Below are positions 26,295 through 34,655 of a DNA stretch of 64,000 bases, in pieces. Numbering within the stretch: position 1 is the stretch's first letter; every line of letters begins with the position of its first letter. Under the pieces are notes generated by a model. The model was given only the letters and a program-made list of their open reading frames with translations. It made no database searches and had not been told where the DNA came from. The stretch comes from Streptomyces sp. NRRL F-525 (GTDB lineage Bacteria > Actinomycetota > Actinomycetes > Streptomycetales > Streptomycetaceae): positions 73,401 to 137,400 of the forward strand of contig NZ_JNXE01000029.1 of assembly GCF_000716605.1 (NCBI RefSeq), written 5' to 3'. The position numbers and the translations under genes are program-made.

Positions 26295-27389
26295 CTACCG
26301 CCCCGTCGGCCGCTGCGAAGCAATAGGCGAAGTAGCCGCCACCTGAGGCGAATCCGAGTTCGAGTACACCGACGGCGCCGCGACCGCTTCCGTCGGGTCC
26401 GCCGCATCCTCCACCGGATCAGCCGTAGCCCCGCCCACGATGCGAATGTTCGCCTCGTCGAAGGCCCGCTTGACCCGCCACCGCAGTTCCCGCTCGACGC
26501 TCACCGACTTGCCCGGCATGGTCCTCGCGGAGAGCCGGACGACCATCGAGTCGATCAGGACGCTGTCCAGGCCGAGGACCTCGATCGGGCCCCAGAGGAG
26601 CTCGTTCCAGGGCTCTTCCTTGCTCATCCGCTCCGTTACCGCGTCCAGGGTGGCCTTTACGCGGTCCAGGTTCTCGGATGCCTTCACCGTCACATCCACG
26701 CCCGCCGTCGCCCAGCCCTGGGACAGGTTCCCGATGCGCTTGACCTCGCCGTTGCGGACGTACCAGATCTCGCCGTTGTCGCCGCGGAGCTTCGTCACGC
26801 GGAGGCCGACCTCGATGACCTCGCCGGAGGCGACGCCCGCGTCGATCTGGTCGCCGACGCCGTACTGGTCCTCGAGGATCATGAAGACGCCGGAGAGGAA
26901 GTCCGTGACGAGGTTGCGGGCGCCGAAACCGATCGCCACGCCCGCCACACCGGCGGAGGCCAGCAGCGGGGCCAGGTTGATCTCGAAGGTCGCCAGGACC
27001 ATCAGGGCGGCTGTGCCGAGGATCACGAACGACGCCACCGAGCGGAGGACCGAGCCGATCGCCTGGGAGCGCTGGCGGCGGCGTTCCGCGTTGACCAGGA
27101 GACCGCCGAGCGCCGTGCCGTCCACCGACTCGACCGTGCGGTTCATCCGGTCTATCAGCTTGGTGATCGCCCGCCGTACCGTCATTCTCAGGACCGCCGC
27201 GATCACCACGATCAGCAGGACCCGGAGACCTATCGCCAGCCATGTGGACCAGTTCTGCTCCACCCAGCTCGCGGCGTTGGTCGCGCTCTCCTGGGCGTCC
27301 TGGAGCGAGGGTACGGTCACCGACGTCTCCGAGGGGCTCGGGGACGGCGACGGCGTAGCGGCGGCCAGTAGGACGGCGGACAAGGACAC
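26295..27389 (-). CDS. Mechanosensitive ion channel (MscS family)
   Basis: The 364-residue protein has a Ser/Pro-rich N-terminus, a first helix (WLAIGLRVLLIVVIAAVLRM), a second (SFVILGTAALMVLATFEI), and the pore helix ASAGVAGVAIGFGARNLVTD followed by the MscS beta domain (GEVIEVGLRVTKLRGDNGEI). It opens on membrane tension to release solutes during hypo-osmotic shock. The GTG at 27389 follows GGAGG at eight bases; a longer frame to 27482 has no such site. The C-terminal tail is Ala/Pro-rich and probably disordered. Confidence 0.9.
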   Translation of the reverse strand: MSLSAVLLAAATPSPSPSPSETSVTVPSLQDAQESATNAASWVEQNWSTWLAIGLRVLLIVVIAAVLRMTVRRAITKLIDRMNRTVESVDGTALGGLLVNAERRRQRSQAIGSVLRSVASFVILGTAALMVLATFEINLAPLLASAGVAGVAIGFGARNLVTDFLSGVFMILEDQYGVGDQIDAGVASGEVIEVGLRVTKLRGDNGEIWYVRNGEVKRIGNLSQGWATAGVDVTVKASENLDRVKATLDAVTERMSKEEPWNELLWGPIEVLGLDSVLIDSMVVRLSARTMPGKSVSVERELRWRVKRAFDEANIRIVGGATADPVEDAADPTEAVAAPSVYSNSDSPQVAATSPIASQRPTGR

Positions 27390-27713
27390 GGCAGGTACCT
27401 CCAGGTGCTGCGTCCGCCCTCCGGCATGGTCCGACAGGGGCAAGGTCACGAATAGGTCACCAAGAGGGCGGGCCCACCACACTATCGGGGCATCGTGTGT
27501 GGATCGTTGCCGTGTTCAGGGGAGAGGCTGTGCTCAGCCGGGAATGAACAGGTGGGACGAACCCACACCCGTCCCGGCCCCGCATCACATGTGGTCGAAA
27601 ACACTCCCAGCCCGTTACCGGGACATGGTGGCGCTTCCACCAGGCATGAGGGGAGACTGACTACAGATCGTCCCGGCGCGAGCCACGCGCCGCCGACGCA
27701 CAAGGAGGCATCC
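27390..27713. other. Divergent intergenic region without recognised gene
   Basis: These 324 bases separate the MscS and HNH genes and must hold both promoters. No tRNA, hairpin with T-run, or convincing small gene was seen; frames reading through it look like high-GC shadows. Confidence 0.5.
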
Positions 27714-28250
27714 GTGCCGCATGTCCTGGTCCTCAACGCGTCGTACGAGCCACTCGGCGTCGTACCGCTCCGCCGCGCGCTCGTCCTCGTCCTGGAGAAC
27801 AAGGCAGTCTCCCTTGAGGAATCCGGCGCCTTTATGCACAGCGCAACCGTCACAGTCCCCGCACCCAGCGTGGTCCGGCTCAAGCGATTCGTGCGGGTTC
27901 CCTATCGGGGGCCCGTTCCTCTCACCCGCCGGGCGCTCTTCGCGCGCGACGGGGGCCGGTGCATGTACTGCGGTGGCGTCGCAACCAGCGTCGACCATGT
28001 CATTCCGCGCAGCCGCGGGGGCAAGCACGCCTGGGACAACGTGGTGGCGTCCTGCCGCCGCTGCAACCACACGAAGGCCGACCGGCACCTCTTCGAGATC
28101 GGCTGGCGGCTGCGCCACAAACCCGCCCCACCCACCGGCCTGGCCTGGCGCATCATCGGGACAGGTCATAGGGACCCGCGCTGGCTGCCGTACTTGCAGC
28201 CGTACGGCGCGGAGGACGCGATGGCCCGGATCGACGGCATCTCCGCCTGA
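27714..28250 (+). CDS. HNH endonuclease family protein
   Basis: The 178-residue protein has an N-terminal strand-rich part (HVLVLNASYEPLGVVPLRRA) and a McrA/HNH nuclease core: CMYCGG, then SVDHVIPRSRGGKHAWDNVV and CRRCNHTK. The four cysteines bind zinc, and DH, N and H/N residues form the metal-dependent active site. This family is nearly universal in actinobacteria and lies alone, not next to a methylase, so a restriction role is unlikely; repair or RNA/DNA processing is possible. The GTG at 27714 follows AAGGAGG. Confidence 0.9.
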   Translation: MPHVLVLNASYEPLGVVPLRRALVLVLENKAVSLEESGAFMHSATVTVPAPSVVRLKRFVRVPYRGPVPLTRRALFARDGGRCMYCGGVATSVDHVIPRSRGGKHAWDNVVASCRRCNHTKADRHLFEIGWRLRHKPAPPTGLAWRIIGTGHRDPRWLPYLQPYGAEDAMARIDGISA

Positions 28251-28294
28251 CGATCCGGGCTTTTGTGTACGCCCACGTACGGCGGTACGGAGTC

Positions 28295-28331
28295 GTCCGC
28301 CCCGGCAGCCCCCCGTGCTGCCGGGGCGGAC
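28295..28331. terminator. Bidirectional hairpin terminator
   Basis: A perfect 15-base-pair stem (GTCCGCCCCGGCAGC with its complement) and 7-base loop lies between the converging HNH and permease genes. It is GC-rich without T-run, the usual Streptomyces form. Confidence 0.8.
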
Positions 28332-28333
28332 CG

Positions 28334-29683
28334 TCATGCGTAGCGCAGCTCGCCCGGCCGCACCGACCGCCGCAGCAACGGCAGTGACGTCGCCGCCGCC
28401 AGCACGCAGGCCGCGTACACGCCGACCGGCACCAGCAGCGCCGCGTACGGCACCGGCACGTCCGTGTGCTCGGAGACGGCGGCGCCGTACCAGGCGCTGA
28501 TCACCGTGCCGCCGAGGCCCGCCACCGCGATCGCCGGGAGCAGCGGCAGCGCGGTCTCCAGGAGGAGCGCCCGGGCCAGTACGGCGTGCGGCACCCCGGC
28601 GGCGGCCTGCGCGGCCAGGCCCCGGCGCCGGACGGCGAGCGACTCGGCGGTGCCCACGGCCAGGGCGGTCAGCACGAGCGCGAAGGCGACGAGGATCGCG
28701 GCGGCCGTCAGGTCGATGCCCGTCGTGTAGTACGCCATGCGCGTGCCGAGGTGGCCCCTGCGGCGCATGTCCTCCAGGCCCGCGAGCAGGATCTGCCGTA
28801 CGCCCGCGAAGCCCGACCCCACGACCGTCACCAGCAGCAGTGCCGCGTGGGTCCGGGCCGTCGACCAGGGGTCCTCGCGCATCCGTTCCGCCGCGATCAG
28901 CAGCGCGGGGCGGGAGGTGCCGGCCGCGAAGCCCTCACCCAGTTGGCGGGACGAGGCCCCGGACAACCAGATCGCGATCAGGCTGATCAGTACGGCCAGG
29001 ACGAGCACCATCACCGGGACCAGGTCGAAGGCGACGGGGCTGCCGAACACCGGGGTCAGCGCGAGGAACACCGCCGTCGCCGCGAGCAGCCAGGTCGCCG
29101 TGCGCAACAGCCGCCCCGGCTTTCGCGCCGGCCACGTCCGCCGCACCCGGCCCAGCGGATCCGCCACCACCCGCCGCAACGCCACAGCGCTCACGACCGC
29201 CCCCAGCACCGGCACGCCCACGGCGACCAGCACGACACCGGCCTAGGCGACGGCGTACGGCAGCAGCGGCACCACGACCGCCGTCGCCACCACCGCCCCG
29301 GCCAGACACGCGAGCCCCGACTCCAGCGCGGCGATCCGCCGCACCTGCCACGGCCCGGCCCCCGCCAGCCGCAACGCGGCCAGCCGCCGGTCCCGGTGCA
29401 CCGCCCCGATCCGCGCACACTGCCCGAGAAACCCGAGCACCGGGATCAGCAGCAGCCCGAGCGCCAGACTCACGTTCCGCCGGTCACTGGGGGAGTCGAA
29501 CAGCCCGGACCCGAAGGACACCGAGTAGAACCCGTCCAACGACAGCAGCGCTACGACGGCCAGCCCGATCCCCGTCGCCAGCGCGGCCCCGGCCGCCGTG
29601 AGCCCGACCCGCCACCACTCGCGCCGGTCCGACCCCTGAGTCAGCAACCAGGCCAGCCGCAGATCCGTGAGCAGCGCGCTCAT
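28334..29683 (-). pseudogene. FtsX-like ABC permease interrupted by in-frame TAG
   Basis: From ATG 29683 the frame encodes a membrane protein with helices typical of FtsX permeases (LTAAGAALATGIGLAVVALL at the start; VSLALGLLLIPVLGFLGQ). At codon 147 (bases 29243-29245) it reads TAG between Ala and Ala, then the same frame continues unbroken for 302 more codons (VVLVAVGVPVLGAVVSAVAL to LRRSVRPGELRYA), with all expected later helices. The full length of about 449 residues is normal for the family, so this is one nonsense change, not a fusion. It overlaps the ATPase gene by ATGA. Either a recent mutation, an assembly error or readthrough. Confidence 0.8.
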
Positions 29684-30378
29684 ACCGTCACCCCCGCCGT
29701 CGCCACGGTCCCGTCCGTCAGCCGGAGCTCGCGGTCCGCGTACGCCGCGACCTGTGCGTCATGGGTGATCAGCAGCACCGCCGTACCGGACTCGCGGGCC
29801 GTGCCGACCAGGGCCGTCATCACCTGCTCGCTCGCCAGGGAGTCCAGCGCGCCCGTCGGCTCGTCCGCGAAGACGACCTTCGGGGAGGTGACCAACGCCC
29901 GTGCCAGCGCGACCCGTTGGGCCTGTCCGCCGCTCAGCTCACCCGGCCGCAGCTCGCCCTGCCCGCGCACCCCGAACCGCTCCAGCCACTCCCCGGCCGC
30001 CGCCCGGGCGTCCGTCCGCGAGGTGCCCGCGAGCAGCAGCGGCAGCGCGACGTTGTCGACGGCCGTCAGCTCGGGTATCAGCTGCCCGAACTGGAAGACC
30101 ACCCCGAACTCCGTGCGCCGCAGCTCGCTGAGCCGCTTCTCGGGCAGGTCGTCCAGCCGTTCCCCCGCGTACGTCACCGTCCCCTCGTCGGGGCGGACGA
30201 TTCCCGCCAGGCAGTGCAGCAGCGTGGATTTTCCGCTGCCGCTGGTCCCCGTGACGGCGAGGATCTCGCCGGTGTGCAGGTCGGCCGAGGCGCCGGTCAG
30301 CGCGCGGGTCCTGCCGTGCGTCTTGGCGAGGTCACGGGCCGCGAGGAGCGGCGCCGCCGTACCCCCGTTGTCGCTCAT
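29680..30378 (-). CDS. ABC transporter ATP-binding protein (LolD/MacB type)
   Basis: The 232-residue protein has Walker A (GTSGSGKSTLLHCLAG), Q-loop (FGVVFQFGQLIPELTAVDNV), signature LSGGQAQRVALARAL, Walker B (VVFADEPTGALD) and the H-loop (LLITHDAQVAAYAD). It should energise the permease encoded downstream, with which it overlaps by four bases. Its start overlaps the PadR gene by ATGA as well, so regulator, ATPase and permease form one coupled operon. Related operons export antimicrobials or respond to envelope stress. Confidence 0.95.
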   Translation of the reverse strand: MSDNGGTAAPLLAARDLAKTHGRTRALTGASADLHTGEILAVTGTSGSGKSTLLHCLAGIVRPDEGTVTYAGERLDDLPEKRLSELRRTEFGVVFQFGQLIPELTAVDNVALPLLLAGTSRTDARAAAGEWLERFGVRGQGELRPGELSGGQAQRVALARALVTSPKVVFADEPTGALDSLASEQVMTALVGTARESGTAVLLITHDAQVAAYADRELRLTDGTVATAGVTV

Positions 30379-30908
30379 GCTGTGTCGACCTCCGCGGTCA
30401 GAGTGGTCAGCCGGGCCGCCGTCGTCGCCATCCAACGGAGGTCCGCGTCAAGGTGGTTGAGGGCGTAGTCCGCCGAGAGCACGGTCGCGAGGTCGGTGCC
30501 CTTGGCGGTCTTGACCGCCGTGAGTTCCCTCATCCGCTCCATGTGCGCGGCGCGTTGGGCCCGCAGATACGCCTCCGGGTCGCCGTCGGCCAGGATCGAG
30601 ACGACGACCTTGGCGAAGATCTCGTTCGTCACGAAGGGCGCGGGCGGGGCGATCTCCCCTGCCCAGCGGGCGAGTTCACGCGAACCGTCCGCCGTCGCGC
30701 GGTACGCCGTGCGCTCCGGGCCGCCGTCCGAACCGGTGCCGTCGACCTCCGCGAGACCGTCCCGGACCAGCCGCTGGAGGGTCGTGTAGACCTGCCCGTA
30801 GGCCAGCGGGCGGGCCTGCGGGAAACGTTCGTCGTGGCGTCGCTTGAGGTCGTAGCCGTGGCTCGGTCCTCCCGCGAGCAGGCCCAGCAGGATGTGGCGG
30901 GTGCTCAT
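30375..30908 (-). CDS. PadR-family transcriptional regulator
   Basis: The 177-residue protein begins MSTRHILLGLLAGGPSHGYD, the PadR winged-helix signature, with YGQVYTTLQRLVRDGLAEVD as recognition and wing, and a C-terminal dimerisation helix pair (EAYLRAQRAAHMERMRELTA). It is the first gene of the exporter operon, so it probably represses its own operon until a drug-like ligand binds. An inverted repeat directly in front of the start is a likely binding site. Confidence 0.92.
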   Translation of the reverse strand: MSTRHILLGLLAGGPSHGYDLKRRHDERFPQARPLAYGQVYTTLQRLVRDGLAEVDGTGSDGGPERTAYRATADGSRELARWAGEIAPPAPFVTNEIFAKVVVSILADGDPEAYLRAQRAAHMERMRELTAVKTAKGTDLATVLSADYALNHLDADLRWMATTAARLTTLTAEVDTA

Positions 30909-30912
30909 GGCG

Positions 30913-30941
30913 CTCAGTATGCACTGGATACATGTACTGAG
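30913..30941. promoter_or_regulatory. Putative PadR box
   Basis: Arms CTCAGTA and TACTGAG enclose a 15-base centre that itself contains ATG and CAT half-sites around a GTATCCAG-like core. The element begins five bases upstream of the PadR start codon, where bound repressor would block transcription of the operon. Confidence 0.6.
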
Positions 30942-31095
30942 TGAATAGTGATCAGCCGGAAAAGTACGGGGAGTGGGGGGTGGGAGTGGCCGCAGTGCCA
31001 CCCGTACCCCAACCTGGAGGTCTGCCGTCGCGTCCACTGGGTAGGGCTTGCGGTGACCATCTCCCACGCTCGCCCGACACGACAAGGAGGCCCCC

Positions 31096-31419
31096 GTGGC
31101 CGCAGCATCGGCATCACTTCCGCGCCCGGCCCGCTCCAAACGCACCCCGGAGCCGGCCGCCGACCCCGACCTGTTCTTCGTCGACTCCGAGGGCGCCTGG
31201 GCCGAGACCCCGCTGACCAGCGAACCCCCGCTGGCCGACGCCGAACCCCTCACCAGCGAGCCCCCGCTCGCCGACGCCACCCCGCTCACCAGCGAGTCCG
31301 CCACGATGGACGCGCCGCTGACCAGCGAGGCCGGCCTGATCGACGACCCGATGACGACGAGCGGTGAACTCGCCGCCCTGGCCGACCCGTTCGCCGACCC
31401 GGACCCGACGAGGCCCTAG
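31096..31419 (+). CDS. Small repeat-containing acidic protein upstream of malQ
   Basis: The GTG at 31096 follows a perfect AAGGAGG. The 107-residue product has a basic N-terminus (LPRPARSKRTPEP), then LFFVDSEGAWAETPLTSE and several copies of the unit PLTSEPPLADA, ending in an acidic Ala/Asp/Pro tail. It has no signal peptide, no membrane helix and no recognised domain; it is likely disordered. Its TAG stop directly abuts the ATG of malQ, so the two genes are transcribed and probably translated together. Function unknown. Confidence 0.65.
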   Translation: MAAASASLPRPARSKRTPEPAADPDLFFVDSEGAWAETPLTSEPPLADAEPLTSEPPLADATPLTSESATMDAPLTSEAGLIDDPMTTSGELAALADPFADPDPTRP

Positions 31420-33546
31420 ATGACCGCACCCCGGCCGGCGGACGCCCTCGGCGAGGACCTGGCGCACCTCGCCGAACTGCACGGCGTCGCCACCGCCTAC
31501 AGCCCCTCACCGGACCGCGCGGTCCCCGCCTCCGCCGTCGCGGTCGTCGCCGCGCTGGCCGCCCTCGGCGTCGACGCGAGCACCCCGCAGGCCACCGCCG
31601 CCGCGCTCGCCGCCCGCCAACAGGAGCTGGCCGCACGGCTGTTGCCGCCCACCGTCGTGGGCCGGTACGGCAGCACGCCCCCCGCGCTCGACGCGCTGCC
31701 CGAGGGCACCGTGCTCCACATCGAGACCGAGCAGGGCGAGTTGCGGTCGAGCGCCGAGCAACTCCCGCTCGGCGTCCACCACTTGACGGCCACCGCGCCG
31801 GACGGCCGCAGCGCCGAGGCCCAACTCGTCATCGCCCCGGACCGGTTGCCCACGCCCGCGGAACGGTCGTACGGGCTGATGGTGCAGGTGTACTCGCTCC
31901 TCTCCCGGCGCTCCTGGGGCATGGGTGACCTCGGTGACCTGGGTGAACTCGCCGCCTGGGCCGGGCGGTCGCTCGGGGCCGGGTTCGTGCAGGTCAACCC
32001 CCTGCACGCGGCCGTGCCGGGCGCGCCCACCGACCCGTCGCCGTACCGGCCGTCCTCGCGCCGCTTCCCCGACCCGGTGTATCTGCGGGTCGAGGACGTC
32101 CCCGAGTTCGCGTACGTCGAGGAGGCGGAGCGGGAGCGGCTGCGCGGGCTCCTCGAACGGGCCGGGCGGCTGCGGGAATCCGTCCTGGAGAAGGAGGCGT
32201 TGATCGACCGCGACGCCGTGTGGGAGCTGAAGCGCGAGGCGCTGGAGCTCGTCCGCGAGGTCCCCCTCGGACCCGGACGACGGGCCGCCTACGTCGACTT
32301 CCTCGCCCGCGAGGGCGAGGCGCTGGAGGACCACGCCACCTGGTACGCCCTCGCCGAGGTGCACGGCTCGAACTGGCGGGAGTGGCCGGCCGCCCTGCGC
32401 GACCCGCGCTCACCCGAAACCGCGCGCGCCCGGGGCGAGTTGATGGACCGCGTCGACTTCCACTGCCGCCTCGCCTGGCTCACCGACGACCAGCTCACCG
32501 CCGCCCAGCGGGCAGCGCGGGAAGCGGGCATGCCGATCGGGGTCGTGCACGACCTCGCCGTCGGAGTGCATCCGGACGGTGCCGACGCGTGGGCCCAACA
32601 GCGGTACTTCGCCGCCGGCATGTCGGTCGGCGCACCCCCGGACGCCTTCAACTCCCTCGGCCAGGACTGGGGTCTGCCCCCGTGGCGCCCCGACCGCCTC
32701 GCCGAGTCCGGCTACGCCCCCTACCGCCGCCTGCTCCGCGCGCTCTTCCGTTACGCGGGCGCCCTGCGCATCGACCACGTCATGGGCCTGTTCCGCCTGT
32801 GGTGGGTCCCGCAGGGGCATCCGCCCACCGAGGGCACGTACGTCCGCTACGACGCGGAGGCCATGCTCGCCGTCCTCGCGCTGGAGGCCTCGCGCGCCGG
32901 GTCCGTGGTGATCGGCGAGGACCTGGGGACCGTAGAACCGGGTGTGCGCGAGACGCTGCAGGAGCGCGGGGTGCTCGGGACGTCGGTGCTGTGGTTCGAG
33001 CGGGACTGGGAGGGCGACGGGCGTCCGCTCGCGCCGGAGAAGTGGCGGGCCGACTGCCTCGCCACCGCCACCACCCACGACCTGCCGCCCACCGCGGCCC
33101 GGCTCACCGGCGAACACGTCGAACTCCGCGACCGGCTGGGCCTGTTGACCCGGCCGGTGGAGGAGGAACGGGTCGAGTCCGCCACCGATGTGGGGGAGTG
33201 GCTGGCGCTGCTGGCCCGGCTCGGCCTCTACGAGCACCCCACGGGCGGCGGGCGGCCCGCGTCCGAGGAGGAGGCGGAGATCCACGCCGTCCACCGGTTC
33301 CTGCTCCGGACCCCGGCCCGCATGATCGGCGTCTGGCTCCCGGACACCGTCGGCGACCGGCGTCCGCAGAACCTGCCCGGCACGTGGGACCAGTATCCGA
33401 ACTGGCGCCTGCCCATCGCCGATGCGGAGGGGCGGCCGGTGACGCTGGAGGAGCTGGCGGCTTCGCCGCGGCTGCACGCGCTGGTGGACGTGCTGCGGGT
33501 GGGGCTGGGCGAGGGGACGGAGGCCGGTGGAGAAGGGGGTCCGTGA
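31420..33546 (+). CDS. malQ: 4-alpha-glucanotransferase (amylomaltase)
   Basis: The 708-residue protein is a GH77 enzyme that transfers alpha-1,4-glucan chains in maltodextrin and glycogen metabolism. Family motifs are QVNPLHAAVPGAPTDPSPYR, the nucleophile region LRIDHVMGLFRLWWVP, the acid/base VVIGEDLGTVEPGVRE, and TTHDLPPTAARLTG with the stabilising Asp. The N-terminal 120 residues are the extension found in actinobacterial MalQ. Its ATG immediately follows the stop of the small repeat protein. Length and motifs indicate an intact enzyme. Confidence 0.95.
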   Translation: MTAPRPADALGEDLAHLAELHGVATAYSPSPDRAVPASAVAVVAALAALGVDASTPQATAAALAARQQELAARLLPPTVVGRYGSTPPALDALPEGTVLHIETEQGELRSSAEQLPLGVHHLTATAPDGRSAEAQLVIAPDRLPTPAERSYGLMVQVYSLLSRRSWGMGDLGDLGELAAWAGRSLGAGFVQVNPLHAAVPGAPTDPSPYRPSSRRFPDPVYLRVEDVPEFAYVEEAERERLRGLLERAGRLRESVLEKEALIDRDAVWELKREALELVREVPLGPGRRAAYVDFLAREGEALEDHATWYALAEVHGSNWREWPAALRDPRSPETARARGELMDRVDFHCRLAWLTDDQLTAAQRAAREAGMPIGVVHDLAVGVHPDGADAWAQQRYFAAGMSVGAPPDAFNSLGQDWGLPPWRPDRLAESGYAPYRRLLRALFRYAGALRIDHVMGLFRLWWVPQGHPPTEGTYVRYDAEAMLAVLALEASRAGSVVIGEDLGTVEPGVRETLQERGVLGTSVLWFERDWEGDGRPLAPEKWRADCLATATTHDLPPTAARLTGEHVELRDRLGLLTRPVEEERVESATDVGEWLALLARLGLYEHPTGGGRPASEEEAEIHAVHRFLLRTPARMIGVWLPDTVGDRRPQNLPGTWDQYPNWRLPIADAEGRPVTLEELAASPRLHALVDVLRVGLGEGTEAGGEGGP

Positions 33547-33623
33547 GGGGCGTGCGGCCCATGCGGCACCCCATACGGCACCCCGGGCGCGCGGCCCGTT
33601 CGGACGTTCGCTACTTTTGCGGT

Positions 33624-33902
33624 GTGGACAAGAAGAACGCCCTGCGCGCCGGCGCCCTGGCTGCCGGTACGACGCTGATGATGCTGCTCATGACGTCCCC
33701 CGCGCTCGCGCTCACCCGCGACGACGGTGACGACCCGGGCTCCGGCCTGAGCGTCGCCGAGACGCTGGGGCTCTATGTCCTGATCCCGCTCGCCCTGTTC
33801 GCGATCATCGCGGGCCTGGTCATGGCGCTGGACAAGTCCAAGGACCGCGCGCCGAAGGCCAAGTCCGGCAAGACCGGCACCGCCGTCGACGCCAAGGTCT
33901 GA
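33624..33902 (+). CDS. Small secreted/membrane protein
   Basis: The 92-residue protein starts MDKKNALRAGALAAGTTLMM, a signal-like helix ending near ALALT, followed by a short Asp/Gly-rich segment and a second helix (LGLYVLIPLALFAIIAGLVM) with a Lys-rich cytoplasmic tail. No domain is recognised. The GTG at 33624 is a tentative start with only a weak ribosome binding site; the upstream frame is rich in Arg and looks non-coding. It stands alone between malQ and a terminator hairpin. Confidence 0.7.
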   Translation: MDKKNALRAGALAAGTTLMMLLMTSPALALTRDDGDDPGSGLSVAETLGLYVLIPLALFAIIAGLVMALDKSKDRAPKAKSGKTGTAVDAKV

Positions 33903-33916
33903 CCTCACCTTTTCCG

Positions 33917-33958
33917 GAAGGCGCCCACATCACCCACAGCGGTGAGGCGGGCGCCTTC
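33917..33958. terminator. Hairpin terminator
   Basis: Stem GAAGGCGCCC/GGGCGCCTTC encloses an inner hairpin TCACC/GGTGA. It follows the small membrane protein gene and precedes the converging MarR gene. Confidence 0.65.
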
Positions 33959-34011
33959 GGCATGTCCTGAGGCGGGCACCCTCTGCCGCTGAACAGACCT
34001 GTGCGGAGCGG

Positions 34012-34506
34012 TCATCGCTCGGTCGAGGCCAGCAACTTCCTCAGCAGGTCGGCCAGTTGGTCGGCCTCGTCGGCGGCCAGGCCGGACAGGGCCGCCGTCT
34101 GGGTCGCGAGTCCGGAGCCGACCGCCTCGTCTATCAGCGCCAACCCCTTCTCCGTCAGGGTGACTTGGAGGCCGCGGCGGTCGTGCGGGTCGGGGGAGCG
34201 GCGGAGGAGGCCGGCCCGTTCCAGTTTGTCGAGGCGGCCGGTCATGCCGCCGGTGGTGAGCATCAGGGTCGCGGAGAGCTCGCGCGGCGAGAGCGTGTAC
34301 GGCTCGTCGGCCCGGCGCAGGGTCGCGAGGACGTCGAACTCGCCGCGCGAGATGCCGTGCGGGACGTACGCCTTCTCCATGCGGTCGCCCATGGCCCGGG
34401 CGAGCCGGAAGATCCGCCCGAAGACCTCCATCGCGGCGGTGTCGAGGTCGGGCCGCACCGTCGCCCACTGCTCGACGATCGCGTCGACGGGGTCCTTGTC
34501 GTTCAT
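34012..34506 (-). CDS. MarR-family transcriptional regulator
   Basis: The 164-residue protein shows the MarR winged helix: ISRGEFDVLATLRRADEPYT, LSPRELSATLMLTTGGMTGR (recognition) and the wing RRSPDPHDRRGLQVTLTEKG. It is divergent from an EamA transporter gene; the 149-base gap contains tandem repeats and a short inverted repeat. MarR proteins usually repress such a divergent exporter until a ligand binds, so control of the transporter is the simplest model. Confidence 0.92.
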   Translation of the reverse strand: MNDKDPVDAIVEQWATVRPDLDTAAMEVFGRIFRLARAMGDRMEKAYVPHGISRGEFDVLATLRRADEPYTLSPRELSATLMLTTGGMTGRLDKLERAGLLRRSPDPHDRRGLQVTLTEKGLALIDEAVGSGLATQTAALSGLAADEADQLADLLRKLLASTER

Positions 34507-34546
34507 GGGGTGAGTATCCGCCGGTCAGTGGGTCGGTCGCAAGAAA

Positions 34547-34611
34547 GTGGATCACGGGTCAGTGGATCAGGGGTTAGTGGCTTGACGGTAAGTTGCTTAG
34601 CGGTAAGCTAA
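34547..34611. promoter_or_regulatory. Tandem repeats and MarR-type inverted repeat
   Basis: Two adjacent 15-base units, GTGGATCACGGGTCA and GTGGATCAGGGGTTA, begin a third copy (GTGG). They are followed by TTGACGG and an inverted repeat TTAGC GGTAA GCTAA at 34597-34611. The symmetric element lies in the divergent gap and is a good candidate for MarR binding. Confidence 0.55.
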
Positions 34612-34655
34612 TCAGTGTCGACCTACTTCGGCCTCCGCTGAAAGGCATGTCTCCC

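Noticed and set aside
28334..29233. Separate downstream permease gene starting near 29233
   Set aside because: It is in the same frame as the upstream part and begins in the middle of a membrane helix, so one interrupted gene is the better reading.
34593..34655. Longer start of the EamA transporter
   Set aside because: It would include the MarR-type inverted repeat and has no ribosome binding site.
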